53,030 bases of DNA from an uncultured Chelatococcus sp. (GTDB lineage Bacteria; Pseudomonadota; Alphaproteobacteria; Rhizobiales; Beijerinckiaceae). The stretch covers positions 1-53,030 of the forward strand of contig CALMIK010000007.1 in assembly GCA_937863995.1 (NCBI GenBank), in the 5' to 3' direction. Both the position numbers and the translations under genes were made by a program. The notes under the pieces are model-generated. The model made no database searches and was not told where the DNA came from. It saw nothing but the letters and a program-made list of their open reading frames with translations. This document shows positions 27,546 to 35,634 of the stretch, piece after piece (the stretch's first letter is position 1; each line of letters opens with the position of its first letter).

Positions 27546-27984
27546 ACGGTTTCTTTCTTGCCGGCCCATCGACCCTGCCGCGGCTGCAGCCGCCGGTCGC
27601 GCAAGATTGTCTATCGCGCCCGGCGGTGACAGGGAAGCCGAAGCGCGCCGCTTGCCGGATTCTCGGGCGGAGTCCCGAAGCTGCCTGTCACGGCCGCAAG
27701 AAGGTTTCTGAGTCTGGGCGGGTTCATGTCGAGTTATCTATACTTCAACTCAGCAACGTATAAGATAGTTAATAAAAAGTTAAACTGGACATATAAAATA
27801 AACTAAATTGTTATTTTGATATTTAAATTTAATACACGTTATAATTTGTGAATATATAAGCAAATATCTATTATAAATTTAAATTAATTAAAATTGAATT
27901 GTTTGTTGTATATTGATTTATTCTGTATTTTACTAGGAATAAATCATCAATGGCCCTGCGGCCAACGTATGCCGGAGGGAATGC
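27546..27984. promoter_or_regulatory. Very AT-rich region upstream of the autotransporter gene
   Basis: Of 439 non-coding bases, about 27735-27952 is extremely AT-rich, with many TATA, TTAA and ATTTAAATT steps, in a genome that is otherwise about two-thirds GC. The change is abrupt at both ends. The stretch holds many -10-like hexamers, so no single promoter can be picked by eye. Its right end carries the GGAGGG ribosome site of the autotransporter gene. In rhizobia such T-A-step-rich DNA is what the MucR/Ros silencers bind; that link is inference. Confidence 0.7.
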
Positions 27985-30900
27985 ATGATCGTGGCGGCGA
28001 GAGGCAGTGAAGTCGGCGGCAGCGGGACGAAATCTTCCCGTTTCAGGGCAGGCGCCGGCGGCGTTCTGGCATTGATGACGGCGTTCTGGGGCACGGCGCT
28101 CTGGGGCGCGGCGCCGGCCCATGCTATCTCGCTCAACAACGACGTCGCGGCCGATACGGCAGCCGCTGTCAACGTCTACGACCGGGACAACGCCTTTTCC
28201 AACGTCGTCATGGTGCACAATTGCACTGGCACGCTGATCAACGCGCGCACCGTGCTGACGGCGGCGCATTGCTTCAAGGATTCCCAGGATCGCTTCCGGC
28301 CGGACCCGGACTCGCTGGCGGTCAAGTTTTCTCCCGTCGCCGGCGACAGCGTTCTCCGTCCGGGCGGGCGGGACAGCACGCCCCACGACCGCGCCATCAG
28401 CGGCGTGCTGCTGCGTGAGGGCTATCTGTTCGACAGCGCCGGCAACGACATGGCGATCGTGTCGCTCGACCGTCCGGTCACCGGCATCGCCCCGGTGACG
28501 CTGGTGTCCCCCGACGCGCCCGCGCCCGCTTTCGGCGCGCTCGCCTACACGGTCGGCTACGGCCAGTTCGGCACCGGCCGGGATGGCGGCGGCTATTCCA
28601 ACAGCCCCGGACAAGAGCCCGCGCCTTACGACGGACGCCGGCGCATCGGCCAGACGCGGGTGGGCGGCTATCTGCCCTGGACCTTCAACTACGGGCGCGA
28701 TCCGGGCCTCTATAACACCGTCGTGGCCGAGTTCCGCGATCCCGCCAATCCCGCCCGATACGACGAGCTCGGCCTTGGCGCGCAGGGCTTTTCGATTCCC
28801 TCCCTGCAGGCCGGCAACGGCGCGGGCGACAGCGGCGGCCCGCTGTTCCTCGTGGCGGCGGACGGCAGCCTCGTCCAGATCGGCGTTCTGGGCGTGCTCG
28901 AGCCGAGCGAGACGGGCACCATCGGCTACGGCAGCATCAGCGGCTGGGAGTATGTGCAGAACTATCTCGACTGGATTTACGCCAACAACCCGCTGCGCTC
29001 GGTCAGCGCCGCCGCGCGCGCGGGCGTGTGGAGCGACGGCGCGATGTGGAGCGAGGGCGTCGCGCCCGATAACGCCGATGGCGGCTTCGACGCGCCGGGC
29101 GGCTATCTCGGCCGTTACTATGACGTCTGGCTGTCGGAGCCCTCGACGGTGCGCGTCGACGTATCGCCGACCATCGACTCACTGCGGGTGACGAACGCGC
29201 AGGCCACGCTCGACATCCTGCCCGATGCCCGGCTCACGGTGCTGCTCGATACTTATGTCTCCGGCGGCCGTGTCGATGTCGGCGGTACGCTCGACACCGG
29301 CTGGCTGGCGCAGACCGGCGGCGTGATCGCGGGCCATGGCGTCATCAATGCGCCTCTGGGCTTCGTCAACAGCGGCGGCGTGGTCGCGCCGGGGTCCGCT
29401 GACGCGTTCGGCACGCTTCTCGTCGATGGTTCCTATACCCAGGGCGCGGGCGGCACGCTCGCCATCCGTGTCGATGCGGCGGGCTCCGATCGCCTCGCCG
29501 TGACGGGACTGGCTGCGCTCGACGGCACGTTGTCGCTGTCGCCGTTCCGCACCGCTCCCGCCGTGGGGCAGGATTTCGTCGTGCTCGACGCCGCCGAGAC
29601 GGAGGGCGGCTTCGCCCGCGTTTCGGCCTCGCTTCCCGCGCTGACGTTTACCACCACCGTTGCAGACGGGCGCGTGGTGGTGAAGACCGGCGTCGACTAT
29701 GCCGACGACGTGCCCGCCAATCCGGCGGAACCCGAAATCGATGCAGCGTCGAAAGCCGCCGCCGCATCGCTGACCGAGGCCGCCCGCCGGCTCGCCCCGG
29801 AGGAGGCGCGTCAGGCCGCGGCTGCCGCCGTCATCGGACAGGTGCCGTTTCCGGCCACGCCCGCGCTCGCTATCGCCGGCCTCAACACCATGAGCGCCGC
29901 CGCGCTCGGGCGGACGCTGGAGACGCTGGCGCCCACCGGCGTCTATGGACAAAGCGCCTTCGCCCGCCAGACGTCGCAACTCGTCTCTGGCGTGCTCACC
30001 GACCGGCTGAACGCGCTCGATGGCGGCATAGCGTTGCAGCGCGGTTTCGGCGCTTCGGCGGGCGGCACGGTGGACGCGGCGAGCGCGCAGTTCGTCAACG
30101 CCTATGCCGCCCAGAAAAACACTGCTGAAACACTGCCGGGCGCGGCGGGTGCGCTCGGCGCACTGGCGCCGGTGAAGGCGGTGGCGCCAGCGACGCCGTT
30201 CGGCGTGTTCGTGACGGCGACCGCCATCCGCAGCGGCGCGGGCGCGGAAAGCGGCTACCACACCTACGGCCTGACGGCGGGCATCGATTATCGGATTGCG
30301 CCGGGCCTGACCTTCGGCGCGGCGCTGACCTATGCCGACGACGTGCGCACAGTGCAGGGCACCCGGCACGACGGCAACGCGGTAACGCCGGCCGTGTATG
30401 GACGCTTCAGCTCCGGCGCGTTTTTCGTCGACGGCTATCTGGGCTACGCATTTGGCCAAACCGACACCCGCAGGCTGGTCGCTTACGGCGACCAATTTCT
30501 GTCGGTGCGCGCCTCGCCCCGGTGGGGGCAGGCGATGGCAGGAGCGCTGGCGGGCGTGCGGCTCGATGCGTCATCGCTCGTGGCCGGGCTGGCGCCGGGC
30601 AGGCTCGCCCTCACGCCCTTCGTCGGGCTGGACGTGGCACAGGCGCGCTTCGACGGTTATGCGGAGCAGGGCGCGGGGGCGCTTTCGAGCGTTATCGCCT
30701 CGCGCAGCCTCGCGGAGGCGCGCGCGTCCGCCGGTATCGAGGCCGCCTGGACCGTGCCTGTGTCGTTCGGCGTGCTCACGCCTCGCCTCAAGGCCAGCGT
30801 CACGCAGCGTTTCGGCGACAGATCGGACGAGACCACCGCCAGCTTCGCCCTCGCGCCCGATCTGCCGTTCCGGCTTTCGGGCGCGAGCGAGGCCCGTACC

Positions 30901-31035
30901 TACGGCTCTTTCGGCGTGGCGCTGGGGGTGCAGTCGGGCGAGGCGCTGTCGGCGCTCGTTTCCTATCAGGCGGACGTCAACCGCGACGGTCTGCAGGACA
31001 ACCGCTTTTCGGCGAAAGTCCGCTACCGGTTCTGA
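27985..31035 (+). CDS. Trypsin-like serine protease autotransporter (type Va)
   Basis: A 1016-residue self-secreting protease. A long signal peptide ends at AHA (residues 45-47). A chymotrypsin-fold domain follows with catalytic H95 (LTAAHC), D155 (NDMAIV) and S283 (GDSGGP); C80 and C96 should form the disulfide seen in trypsins. Residues of about 340-570 look like beta-helix passenger. The last 280 or so form a 12-strand beta-barrel ending in RYRF with the terminal aromatic residue needed for outer-membrane insertion. ATG 27985 has GGAGGG about six bases upstream. Most autotransporter proteases are S6 or subtilisin types, so an S1-type domain with few inserts is less usual. Targets unknown. 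Confidence 0.92.
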   Translation: MIVAARGSEVGGSGTKSSRFRAGAGGVLALMTAFWGTALWGAAPAHAISLNNDVAADTAAAVNVYDRDNAFSNVVMVHNCTGTLINARTVLTAAHCFKDSQDRFRPDPDSLAVKFSPVAGDSVLRPGGRDSTPHDRAISGVLLREGYLFDSAGNDMAIVSLDRPVTGIAPVTLVSPDAPAPAFGALAYTVGYGQFGTGRDGGGYSNSPGQEPAPYDGRRRIGQTRVGGYLPWTFNYGRDPGLYNTVVAEFRDPANPARYDELGLGAQGFSIPSLQAGNGAGDSGGPLFLVAADGSLVQIGVLGVLEPSETGTIGYGSISGWEYVQNYLDWIYANNPLRSVSAAARAGVWSDGAMWSEGVAPDNADGGFDAPGGYLGRYYDVWLSEPSTVRVDVSPTIDSLRVTNAQATLDILPDARLTVLLDTYVSGGRVDVGGTLDTGWLAQTGGVIAGHGVINAPLGFVNSGGVVAPGSADAFGTLLVDGSYTQGAGGTLAIRVDAAGSDRLAVTGLAALDGTLSLSPFRTAPAVGQDFVVLDAAETEGGFARVSASLPALTFTTTVADGRVVVKTGVDYADDVPANPAEPEIDAASKAAAASLTEAARRLAPEEARQAAAAAVIGQVPFPATPALAIAGLNTMSAAALGRTLETLAPTGVYGQSAFARQTSQLVSGVLTDRLNALDGGIALQRGFGASAGGTVDAASAQFVNAYAAQKNTAETLPGAAGALGALAPVKAVAPATPFGVFVTATAIRSGAGAESGYHTYGLTAGIDYRIAPGLTFGAALTYADDVRTVQGTRHDGNAVTPAVYGRFSSGAFFVDGYLGYAFGQTDTRRLVAYGDQFLSVRASPRWGQAMAGALAGVRLDASSLVAGLAPGRLALTPFVGLDVAQARFDGYAEQGAGALSSVIASRSLAEARASAGIEAAWTVPVSFGVLTPRLKASVTQRFGDRSDETTASFALAPDLPFRLSGASEARTYGSFGVALGVQSGEALSALVSYQADVNRDGLQDNRFSAKVRYRF

Positions 31036-31095
31036 AACGGGTGATTGCATCAGGCCTGCGATCCGCTGCAACGGGCGTCGCGGGCAAGCGCCGCG

Positions 31096-31425
31096 TCATG
31101 CGTCGGAAGCGGAAGCCGCTCCAAAGCGCACCGCCGCCGCGTCGATGGCCGCCGCCAGCCGCGCGTCGCGTTCGCTGAGCCCGCCCGCCTCGTGGGTCGT
31201 GAGGCGGATCGCGACGCGGTTGTAGCTGTTGGACCAGTCGGGATGGTGGTTGCCAGCTTCGGCGGCCGCGGCGACTTCCGTCATGAAAGCGAATGCATCC
31301 CGGAAGTTCTTGAACTTGAGCGTGCGCTCGATGGCGCTGGCGTCGTCAGACACCTGCCACATCGGCAGGGCGCGGGCGAGATCCTCGATCTGCTCCGAAG
31401 TCAGCAGCAGTTGCGGATTGGCCAT
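31096..31425 (-). CDS. Pterin-4a-carbinolamine dehydratase family protein
   Basis: A 109-residue protein of the PCD/DCoH family. The conserved segment is EAGNHHPDWSNSYNRVAIRLTTH, holding the active-site histidines and the tryptophan of the family pattern; LTSEQIEDLARALPMW precedes it. The enzyme recycles tetrahydrobiopterin after phenylalanine hydroxylase. No phenylalanine hydroxylase gene lies in this window, so the role here is uncertain. ATG 31425 has AAAGGA upstream; the upstream 52 codons of the open frame lack similarity. It converges with the autotransporter gene and diverges from a VOC gene. Confidence 0.9.
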   Translation of the reverse strand: MANPQLLLTSEQIEDLARALPMWQVSDDASAIERTLKFKNFRDAFAFMTEVAAAAEAGNHHPDWSNSYNRVAIRLTTHEAGGLSERDARLAAAIDAAAVRFGAASASDA

Positions 31426-31549
31426 GGATCGTCCTTTCCCGCCGCCCGGCTTGACCCGGAGACCGCGGATCGGCTCTACTGCCAGACGGCGCGGGCGCGA
31501 GTATACCCCTATACCTCGCCCCCGTCGCCACTGATGAGGCCGGTCGAGC

Positions 31550-31972
31550 ATGTCGCAGCCCGCAGGTCCGCCGCAGGCCATTCTCGAAACGTCGATCTAC
31601 GCTGCCGATATCGACGCGGCGGAGGCCTTCTATCGCGACGTCTTCGGCCTTGCCGTGGTGCGGCGGCTCGAAGGCAAATTCTGTTTCCTGCGATGCGGCG
31701 AGCAGATGCTGCTGGTTTTCAACCCGGAAGAATCCGCACGGCTCGACGCCCGAAACCCGGTGCCGCGCCACGGTGCGCAAGGGCCGGGGCACGTGTGCTT
31801 CCGTGCCGGCAATGCCGATGAAATCGACCGTTGGCGCGAGCGCTTCCTGAGCCTCGGGCTCGCCATCGAACACGATCACGTCTGGCCGGGAGGCGGCCGG
31901 TCGGTCTATATCCGCGATCCCGCCGGCAACTCGATCGAGGTTGCCGAGAGCCGGATATGGAAACTGCCCTGA
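31550..31972 (+). CDS. VOC (glyoxalase/bleomycin-resistance) superfamily protein
   Basis: A 140-residue protein with the paired beta-alpha-beta-beta-beta units of the vicinal oxygen chelate fold: ILETSIYAADIDAAEAFYRDVFGL opens the first and GHVCFRAG the second; IRDPAGNSIEVAE closes it. Likely metal ligands include H in GPGHVCF and E in NSIEVAE. The family covers glyoxalases, dioxygenases and resistance proteins, so no specific reaction can be given. ATG 31550. It faces the DUF4239 gene tail to tail, with hairpins between them. Confidence 0.85.
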   Translation: MSQPAGPPQAILETSIYAADIDAAEAFYRDVFGLAVVRRLEGKFCFLRCGEQMLLVFNPEESARLDARNPVPRHGAQGPGHVCFRAGNADEIDRWRERFLSLGLAIEHDHVWPGGGRSVYIRDPAGNSIEVAESRIWKLP

Positions 31973-32035
31973 CTCTCAAACAAATTCATATTCGTTGTGC
32001 TTGAGAACGCTCCGCGCTTCCTGATCGGAACGGGT

Positions 32036-32143
32036 TTTAGAGCATCGCGCAGAAAAGTGGATACCACTTTTCGTCGACAAAGATGCGTTAAATCAAAAAG
32101 ATAGAGCGTCAGTTCTGATTCCATCAGAACGTCCGACGCTCTA
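32036..32143. repeat. Rhizobial-type intergenic palindromic repeat doubling as bidirectional terminator
   Basis: Two adjacent hairpins. The first is AAAAGTGG, three bases, CCACTTTT (32053-32071), framed by GCATC and GATGC. The second pairs TAGAGCGTC (32102-32110) with GACGCTCTA (32135-32143) and has an inner stem TTCTGAT/ATCAGAA. The order AGAGCATCG, AAAAGTGGATACC, TTTTCG, GATGCG, TAGAGCG matches an interspersed repeat I recall as common in Hyphomicrobiales. On the minus strand the second stem is followed by TCTTTTTG, a good terminator. Confidence 0.75.
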
Positions 32144-32935
32144 GACTCGGCGCATGTCCGCCAGGGCGTCGCGCATCGGCGTGCTGGATATTCCGAAGAC
32201 GCCGCCATAAGGAAAATGCAGGTCGATGACGACGAACATGGCGGTCGACACGCACACGACGCCAATCGCCAGAACGGTCATGCTGAGCATGCGCGGTTGC
32301 ACCTGCAGTCCGAAGCTGAGGAAAACCAGCGCCAGCCAGAAACTGATGACGACGGTGAAGAGCTTTCCCGACGGGGCATAGGTATCTTCGATGACCGACC
32401 AGCGCCCGTTCAGCACCGCCGTGTATTCCGTGCGGCATCGCGCGATGACGTTCAGCATGGCGGCATCCGCCGGTATGTAGGAATCGATTGCCAGCCCGAT
32501 TCCGTTCATCAGCTTCGTCAGCGACGCATCCTCGCCGCTCAGCGCCATCTGCATCGTGTCGAGGCCGGTTTCGATGTCGGGCTTTGCCTCTTCCGGCCAT
32601 GTGCTGGCGATGACGGCGGCGGTGTACTGGCGCAGGCGCAGCCGTGCCGGCTCCATCTGCGGCGAGAAATTACGCAGGCACTCATCGAGATTCGACAATT
32701 GCACGGCGTATGTCGCCCGGTCGCGGTTCGCGGCGTCGAAAGCCGCTTTCGAGGTGGACAGGTGAAGGCTCAATATCAGCGCGGCGAAGGATACGAGCAG
32801 CCCGGTGACCAGCCGCACGGCCTCCATGTTTTCCTTGGAGAAATGGCCTTCGTTGAGATAGCGCCGCAGCGCCAGCCCGCATGCGGCGCTCGCGCTGAAA
32901 AGCAACAGGAAACCGAGCCCGTAGACGAATTCCAT
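32141..32935 (-). CDS. DUF4239 (bestrophin-like) membrane protein
   Basis: A 264-residue inner-membrane protein with two hydrophobic segments at the N-terminus (about 5-22 and 43-62) and two near the C-terminus (about 190-210 and 215-238), the layout of DUF4239. The C-terminal DLHFPYGGVFGISSTPMRDAL is the family's most conserved part. It is distantly like bestrophin channels; its role is unknown. The stop codon itself forms part of the right arm of the downstream hairpin. It diverges from a small repeat-protein gene. Confidence 0.8.
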   Translation of the reverse strand: MEFVYGLGFLLLFSASAACGLALRRYLNEGHFSKENMEAVRLVTGLLVSFAALILSLHLSTSKAAFDAANRDRATYAVQLSNLDECLRNFSPQMEPARLRLRQYTAAVIASTWPEEAKPDIETGLDTMQMALSGEDASLTKLMNGIGLAIDSYIPADAAMLNVIARCRTEYTAVLNGRWSVIEDTYAPSGKLFTVVISFWLALVFLSFGLQVQPRMLSMTVLAIGVVCVSTAMFVVIDLHFPYGGVFGISSTPMRDALADMRRV

Positions 32936-33152
32936 CTCAAATAACCACGGTCATGTGTGGCAGTTGTCTTGAATGACTGATGCCAGATTGCATGGCGGAA
33001 ATGCAAGCGGCAAAGATTGCGCTTGTCTGAATAAGTAGCGGTCGATGCCCGTAGCCGGGGAACCTTTTCTCTGTCTGGCTGCTTACTTTCACGAGGTCGA
33101 AAAAGATCCTCAACCCAGAGAAAACACAGAACCAGCAACGGGAGGCATGATC

Positions 33153-33353
33153 ATGTCGCAACCTAACGAACCCGGCCGCAATCCGCTGCGGGACCCTCAA
33201 AACAATCCGGGTCAAAAGCCGCATGACAACCCCGGTCACACGCCCGGCAAGGACCCCCACAAGGAACAGGGCGATCGCCCTGACATGCAGCCGGGGAAAA
33301 ATCCCGGTCAAAACCCGGGCAACAACCCCGACAACAAGCCCCGGCAGGTCTGA
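33153..33353 (+). CDS. Asn/Pro/Gly-rich repeat microprotein
   Basis: A 66-residue, strongly hydrophilic protein without hydrophobic segments or cysteine. It is built from degenerate NPG-centred units: NNPGQKP, DNPGHTPG, PGKNPGQNPG and NNPDNKP. Pro, Asn, Gly, Asp and Lys dominate, so it should be disordered. I choose ATG 33153 because GGAGG lies seven bases upstream; ATG 33147 is only one base from it. I do not recognise a family. A 144-codon antisense frame is explained by the repeats. A GC-rich hairpin (GGGCGGG..CCCGCCC) lies about 25 bases downstream. Confidence 0.7.
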   Translation: MSQPNEPGRNPLRDPQNNPGQKPHDNPGHTPGKDPHKEQGDRPDMQPGKNPGQNPGNNPDNKPRQV

Positions 33354-33432
33354 CCCGCCAGCTTGAGGCACACAAAAGGGGCGGGTGCTTTGCGCCCGCC
33401 CTCATCTGCGCAGATTAGTGCACAATCCTCGA

Positions 33433-33460
33433 TTGACCAGATGATATGATGCGATAATAC
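33433..33460 (+). promoter_or_regulatory. Possible promoter of the HsdR-N gene
   Basis: TTGACC, a 16-base spacer and TAATAC lie about 77 bases before the start codon. The -35 is good and the -10 is weak. The surrounding 33420-33530 is AT-rich compared with flanking DNA. Confidence 0.4.
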
Positions 33461-33536
33461 GCCGATAGCCTTAATCGACAAACGTGAGCATGAGTGGGAG
33501 AGTTGCCTTTGTAATTAAAGCTGGGGTGATTCTCTC

Positions 33537-34583
33537 ATGAGCATAGAGCAGACGTTGCGGTTGCTGTCTGATCGGGTCCGGCAGCATTCAAGTTCAATGA
33601 TTACCGAAGAAGCCGTCAAGACGGCGGTTGTGTTGCCATTTCTCCAGGCGCTGGGGTATGACGTGTTCAATCCATCGGAGGTTATTCCGGAGTTCACTGC
33701 CGACGCCGTAGGGAAGAAGGGCGAAAAGGTAGACTACGCCATTCAGGTTGATGGCGGCATTCGAATTTTAATTGAGTGTAAGCCGATAACCGTACAGCTT
33801 GAGCGTGTACACCTTGCTCAACTTTTCCGGTACTTCACTGTGACGAGCGCTAAGTTTGCGATATTGACAAATGGGCGCTCATTTCAATTCTACAGCGACC
33901 TGGAAGAGCCAAACAAGTTAGACACAAGGCCATTCCTTGTTTTCGATCTCGCTGAAATCCAGCCGCACCTGCTACCAGAGCTACGTAAGTTCGAGAAGGT
34001 CGGATTCGATGTCGACGGCATTTTGGCAACGGCAGAGCGCCTGAAGTACACATCGGCGCTTAAGACCGCCATAACGAAGCTTATTGATGAGCCTCAGGAG
34101 GCTTTCATTCGTCTCGTTGCCGCCGACGTTTATGATGGCCGATTTACGGCGCAGGTCGTCGAGCAATTTTCGGGACTTGTAAAATCAGCATTCCGAGAGG
34201 TAATTCGCGAGTCGGTTCACAGCCGCCTTACGTCTGCATTGGCTGAAACCGAGCAGCCTGTCGTGGAGACGGTTGAAACAGACGATCCAGACGAGATTGT
34301 CACAACGGAGGATGAGCGCGAAGGGTTCTTGATTGTGCGCGCTATCGTGCGTGACACAATCAAAGCGAGCCGCATATTCATCCGAGACCAGAAATCATAT
34401 TGCGGAATTCTTGTTGATAACAACAATCGCAAGCCACTGGCTCGTCTTCATTTCAATCGAAACGTAAAATACGTCGGTTTGTTCGATGGAGAGAAGGAAG
34501 AGCGCGTTCCAATCGACAGTCTCGATCATATTTATGATTACACGGACAGGCTGCGAGCAACTGCTGCGCGGTATAAGGAGTAG
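33537..34583 (+). CDS. Orphan type I restriction HsdR N-terminal-domain nuclease
   Basis: A 348-residue protein whose first 140 residues form a PD-(D/E)XK nuclease of the HsdR-N kind: E25, D66 (KVDYAI), E80 and K82 (LIECKP), then the QxxxY motif at Q95-Y99 typical of HsdR and RecB nucleases. No helicase motifs follow; the last 200 residues end in a beta-rich segment (ILVDNNNRKPLARLHFN) I cannot name. hsdM and hsdS are absent nearby. Base composition is near 50% GC, well below the neighbours, and codon use includes many AT-ending codons, so it was probably acquired horizontally. It lies 170 bases from tRNA-Gly. A defence or DNA-processing role is plausible but unproven. Confidence 0.85.
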   Translation: MSIEQTLRLLSDRVRQHSSSMITEEAVKTAVVLPFLQALGYDVFNPSEVIPEFTADAVGKKGEKVDYAIQVDGGIRILIECKPITVQLERVHLAQLFRYFTVTSAKFAILTNGRSFQFYSDLEEPNKLDTRPFLVFDLAEIQPHLLPELRKFEKVGFDVDGILATAERLKYTSALKTAITKLIDEPQEAFIRLVAADVYDGRFTAQVVEQFSGLVKSAFREVIRESVHSRLTSALAETEQPVVETVETDDPDEIVTTEDEREGFLIVRAIVRDTIKASRIFIRDQKSYCGILVDNNNRKPLARLHFNRNVKYVGLFDGEKEERVPIDSLDHIYDYTDRLRATAARYKE

Positions 34584-34752
34584 GGAAGCTTGCAGGTGCG
34601 CCGAACACGCCGGCGCCCTGCGCTCGGCCGGCGCGAGCGAGCCACGAACATGCTTCGGGACTTTTTGCGGGGCTGCCTCTACGTGCTTAGAATCGTTTTG
34701 CACGGGGCTGCTACGAATGAGCTTTATAAGGCTCTGATTTATCCGGAAAATC

Positions 34753-34827
34753 TGGAGCGGGCGATGGGAATCGAACCCACGACATACAGCTTGGGAAGCT
34801 GTCGTTCTACCACTGAACTACGCCCGC
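34753..34827 (-). tRNA. tRNA-Gly (anticodon CCC)
   Basis: A 75-base tRNA with encoded CCA. The acceptor GCGGGCG pairs with CGCCCGC, the anticodon stem ACAGC/GCTGT encloses TTCCCAA (anticodon CCC), and the T arm is GTGGG-TTCGATT-CCCAT. It is a common type of integration target, and a low-GC gene lies on its 3' side. I did not find a duplicated 3' end nearby. Confidence 0.95.
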
Positions 34828-35029
34828 AACTTGCACGCCCACGATCGACGCGGGTTGCATACAATGCGACCTTGCCGGCGCGCAGGCCGTCCGATCCGCA
34901 CGGATCTAGGACTAACCCGTTTTCTTGATACGGCCAAGAGGGATTGAGCCGACAAAGGCAGGTTTGTCGCAACAAAATGCGCAACGACGCCTTAAACCGT
35001 GCCCATGACCGCACCTTTGCCTCCGGCGC

Positions 35030-35063
35030 AAAAAAACGCGGGGCGCACTATCGGCGCCCCGCG
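35030..35063 (-). terminator. Rho-independent terminator of the small Cys-protein gene
   Basis: On the minus strand CGCGGGGCGC, a seven-base loop and GCGCCCCGCG are followed by seven T, about 67 bases after the gene. Confidence 0.9.
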
Positions 35064-35129
35064 TCGTGTCACTCTACCGGTCGGCGAAAGCCGAACCGGG
35101 TGGGCATACCGCCCAGGAAAGCCAGTAAC

Positions 35130-35333
35130 TTACGCGGCGCGCGCAGCGGTGCGCTGGGCCGTGAAGTGGCCGCACCAGTCTTCAGCCGTCACGACCGGCC
35201 ACAGCGACTTCGCCTCGTCGCCAGCCTTCGGCGCGGGAGGGTTGAAGCGGCAAACGCCGGCGTCTGCTGCGGAAGCCGTCTGCTTCGTGCTGTCGTCGAA
35301 GAAAACGCAGCCGGTGCAAGAAGTCGTGTTCAT
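35130..35333 (-). CDS. Small cysteine-motif protein, function unknown
   Basis: A 67-residue protein with four cysteines in a fixed pattern: SCTGCVFF near the start, GVCRFNPPAPK in the middle and DWCGHF near the end. Together with WPVV this resembles short alphaproteobacterial proteins that I recall as having the same C-x2-C, CR.NPP and WCG.F spacing; four cysteines suggest a zinc or iron-sulfur site. ATG 35333 has GAGGAG seven bases upstream. It is a single-gene unit with its own terminator. No partner is evident. Confidence 0.75.
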   Translation of the reverse strand: MNTTSCTGCVFFDDSTKQTASAADAGVCRFNPPAPKAGDEAKSLWPVVTAEDWCGHFTAQRTAARAA

Positions 35334-35546
35334 TGGAAATCTCCTCATTCAAAAAATCTGTCGAGCGCTGTCCATCGGCGCATTTCCCACGATGTCTGCG
35401 CGCTCATTGGAATAACTATAATTTAGACTCCTTCCAAAAAGCAAGCTGAAAATACGCTTCCCGGCGTGAATTGATGGGGGACAAGAGGAGGGTCGCAATA
35501 TTATCGTTCAATTTCAATTTCTTAATAGGACTTTGCGCCAAAAACG

Positions 35547-35577
35547 AAAAAGGCCGCATGCACGTAGCAAGCGGCCG
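35547..35577 (-). terminator. Terminator of the sulfate-binding protein gene
   Basis: On the minus strand GGCCGC, a 13-base loop and GCGGCC are followed by five T, about 60 bases beyond the gene. Confidence 0.75.
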
Positions 35578-35634
35578 AATTCATATGTCGCCGTGCACGC
35601 GCCCGGAGAATGGGCAGCTTGGCGGACAGCGGTT

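Noticed and set aside
32937..33371. 144-codon hydrophobic frame opposite the NPG-repeat protein
   Set aside because: It arises from the complement of Pro/Gly/Asn repeat codons; the plus-strand gene has the ribosome site.
33354..34752. Attachment-site duplication of the tRNA-Gly 3' end
   Set aside because: No second copy of the tRNA 3' sequence was found on the far side of the HsdR-N gene, and there is no integrase.
34590..34928. Protein containing MGIEPTTYSLGSC
   Set aside because: This is tRNA-Gly read on the wrong strand.
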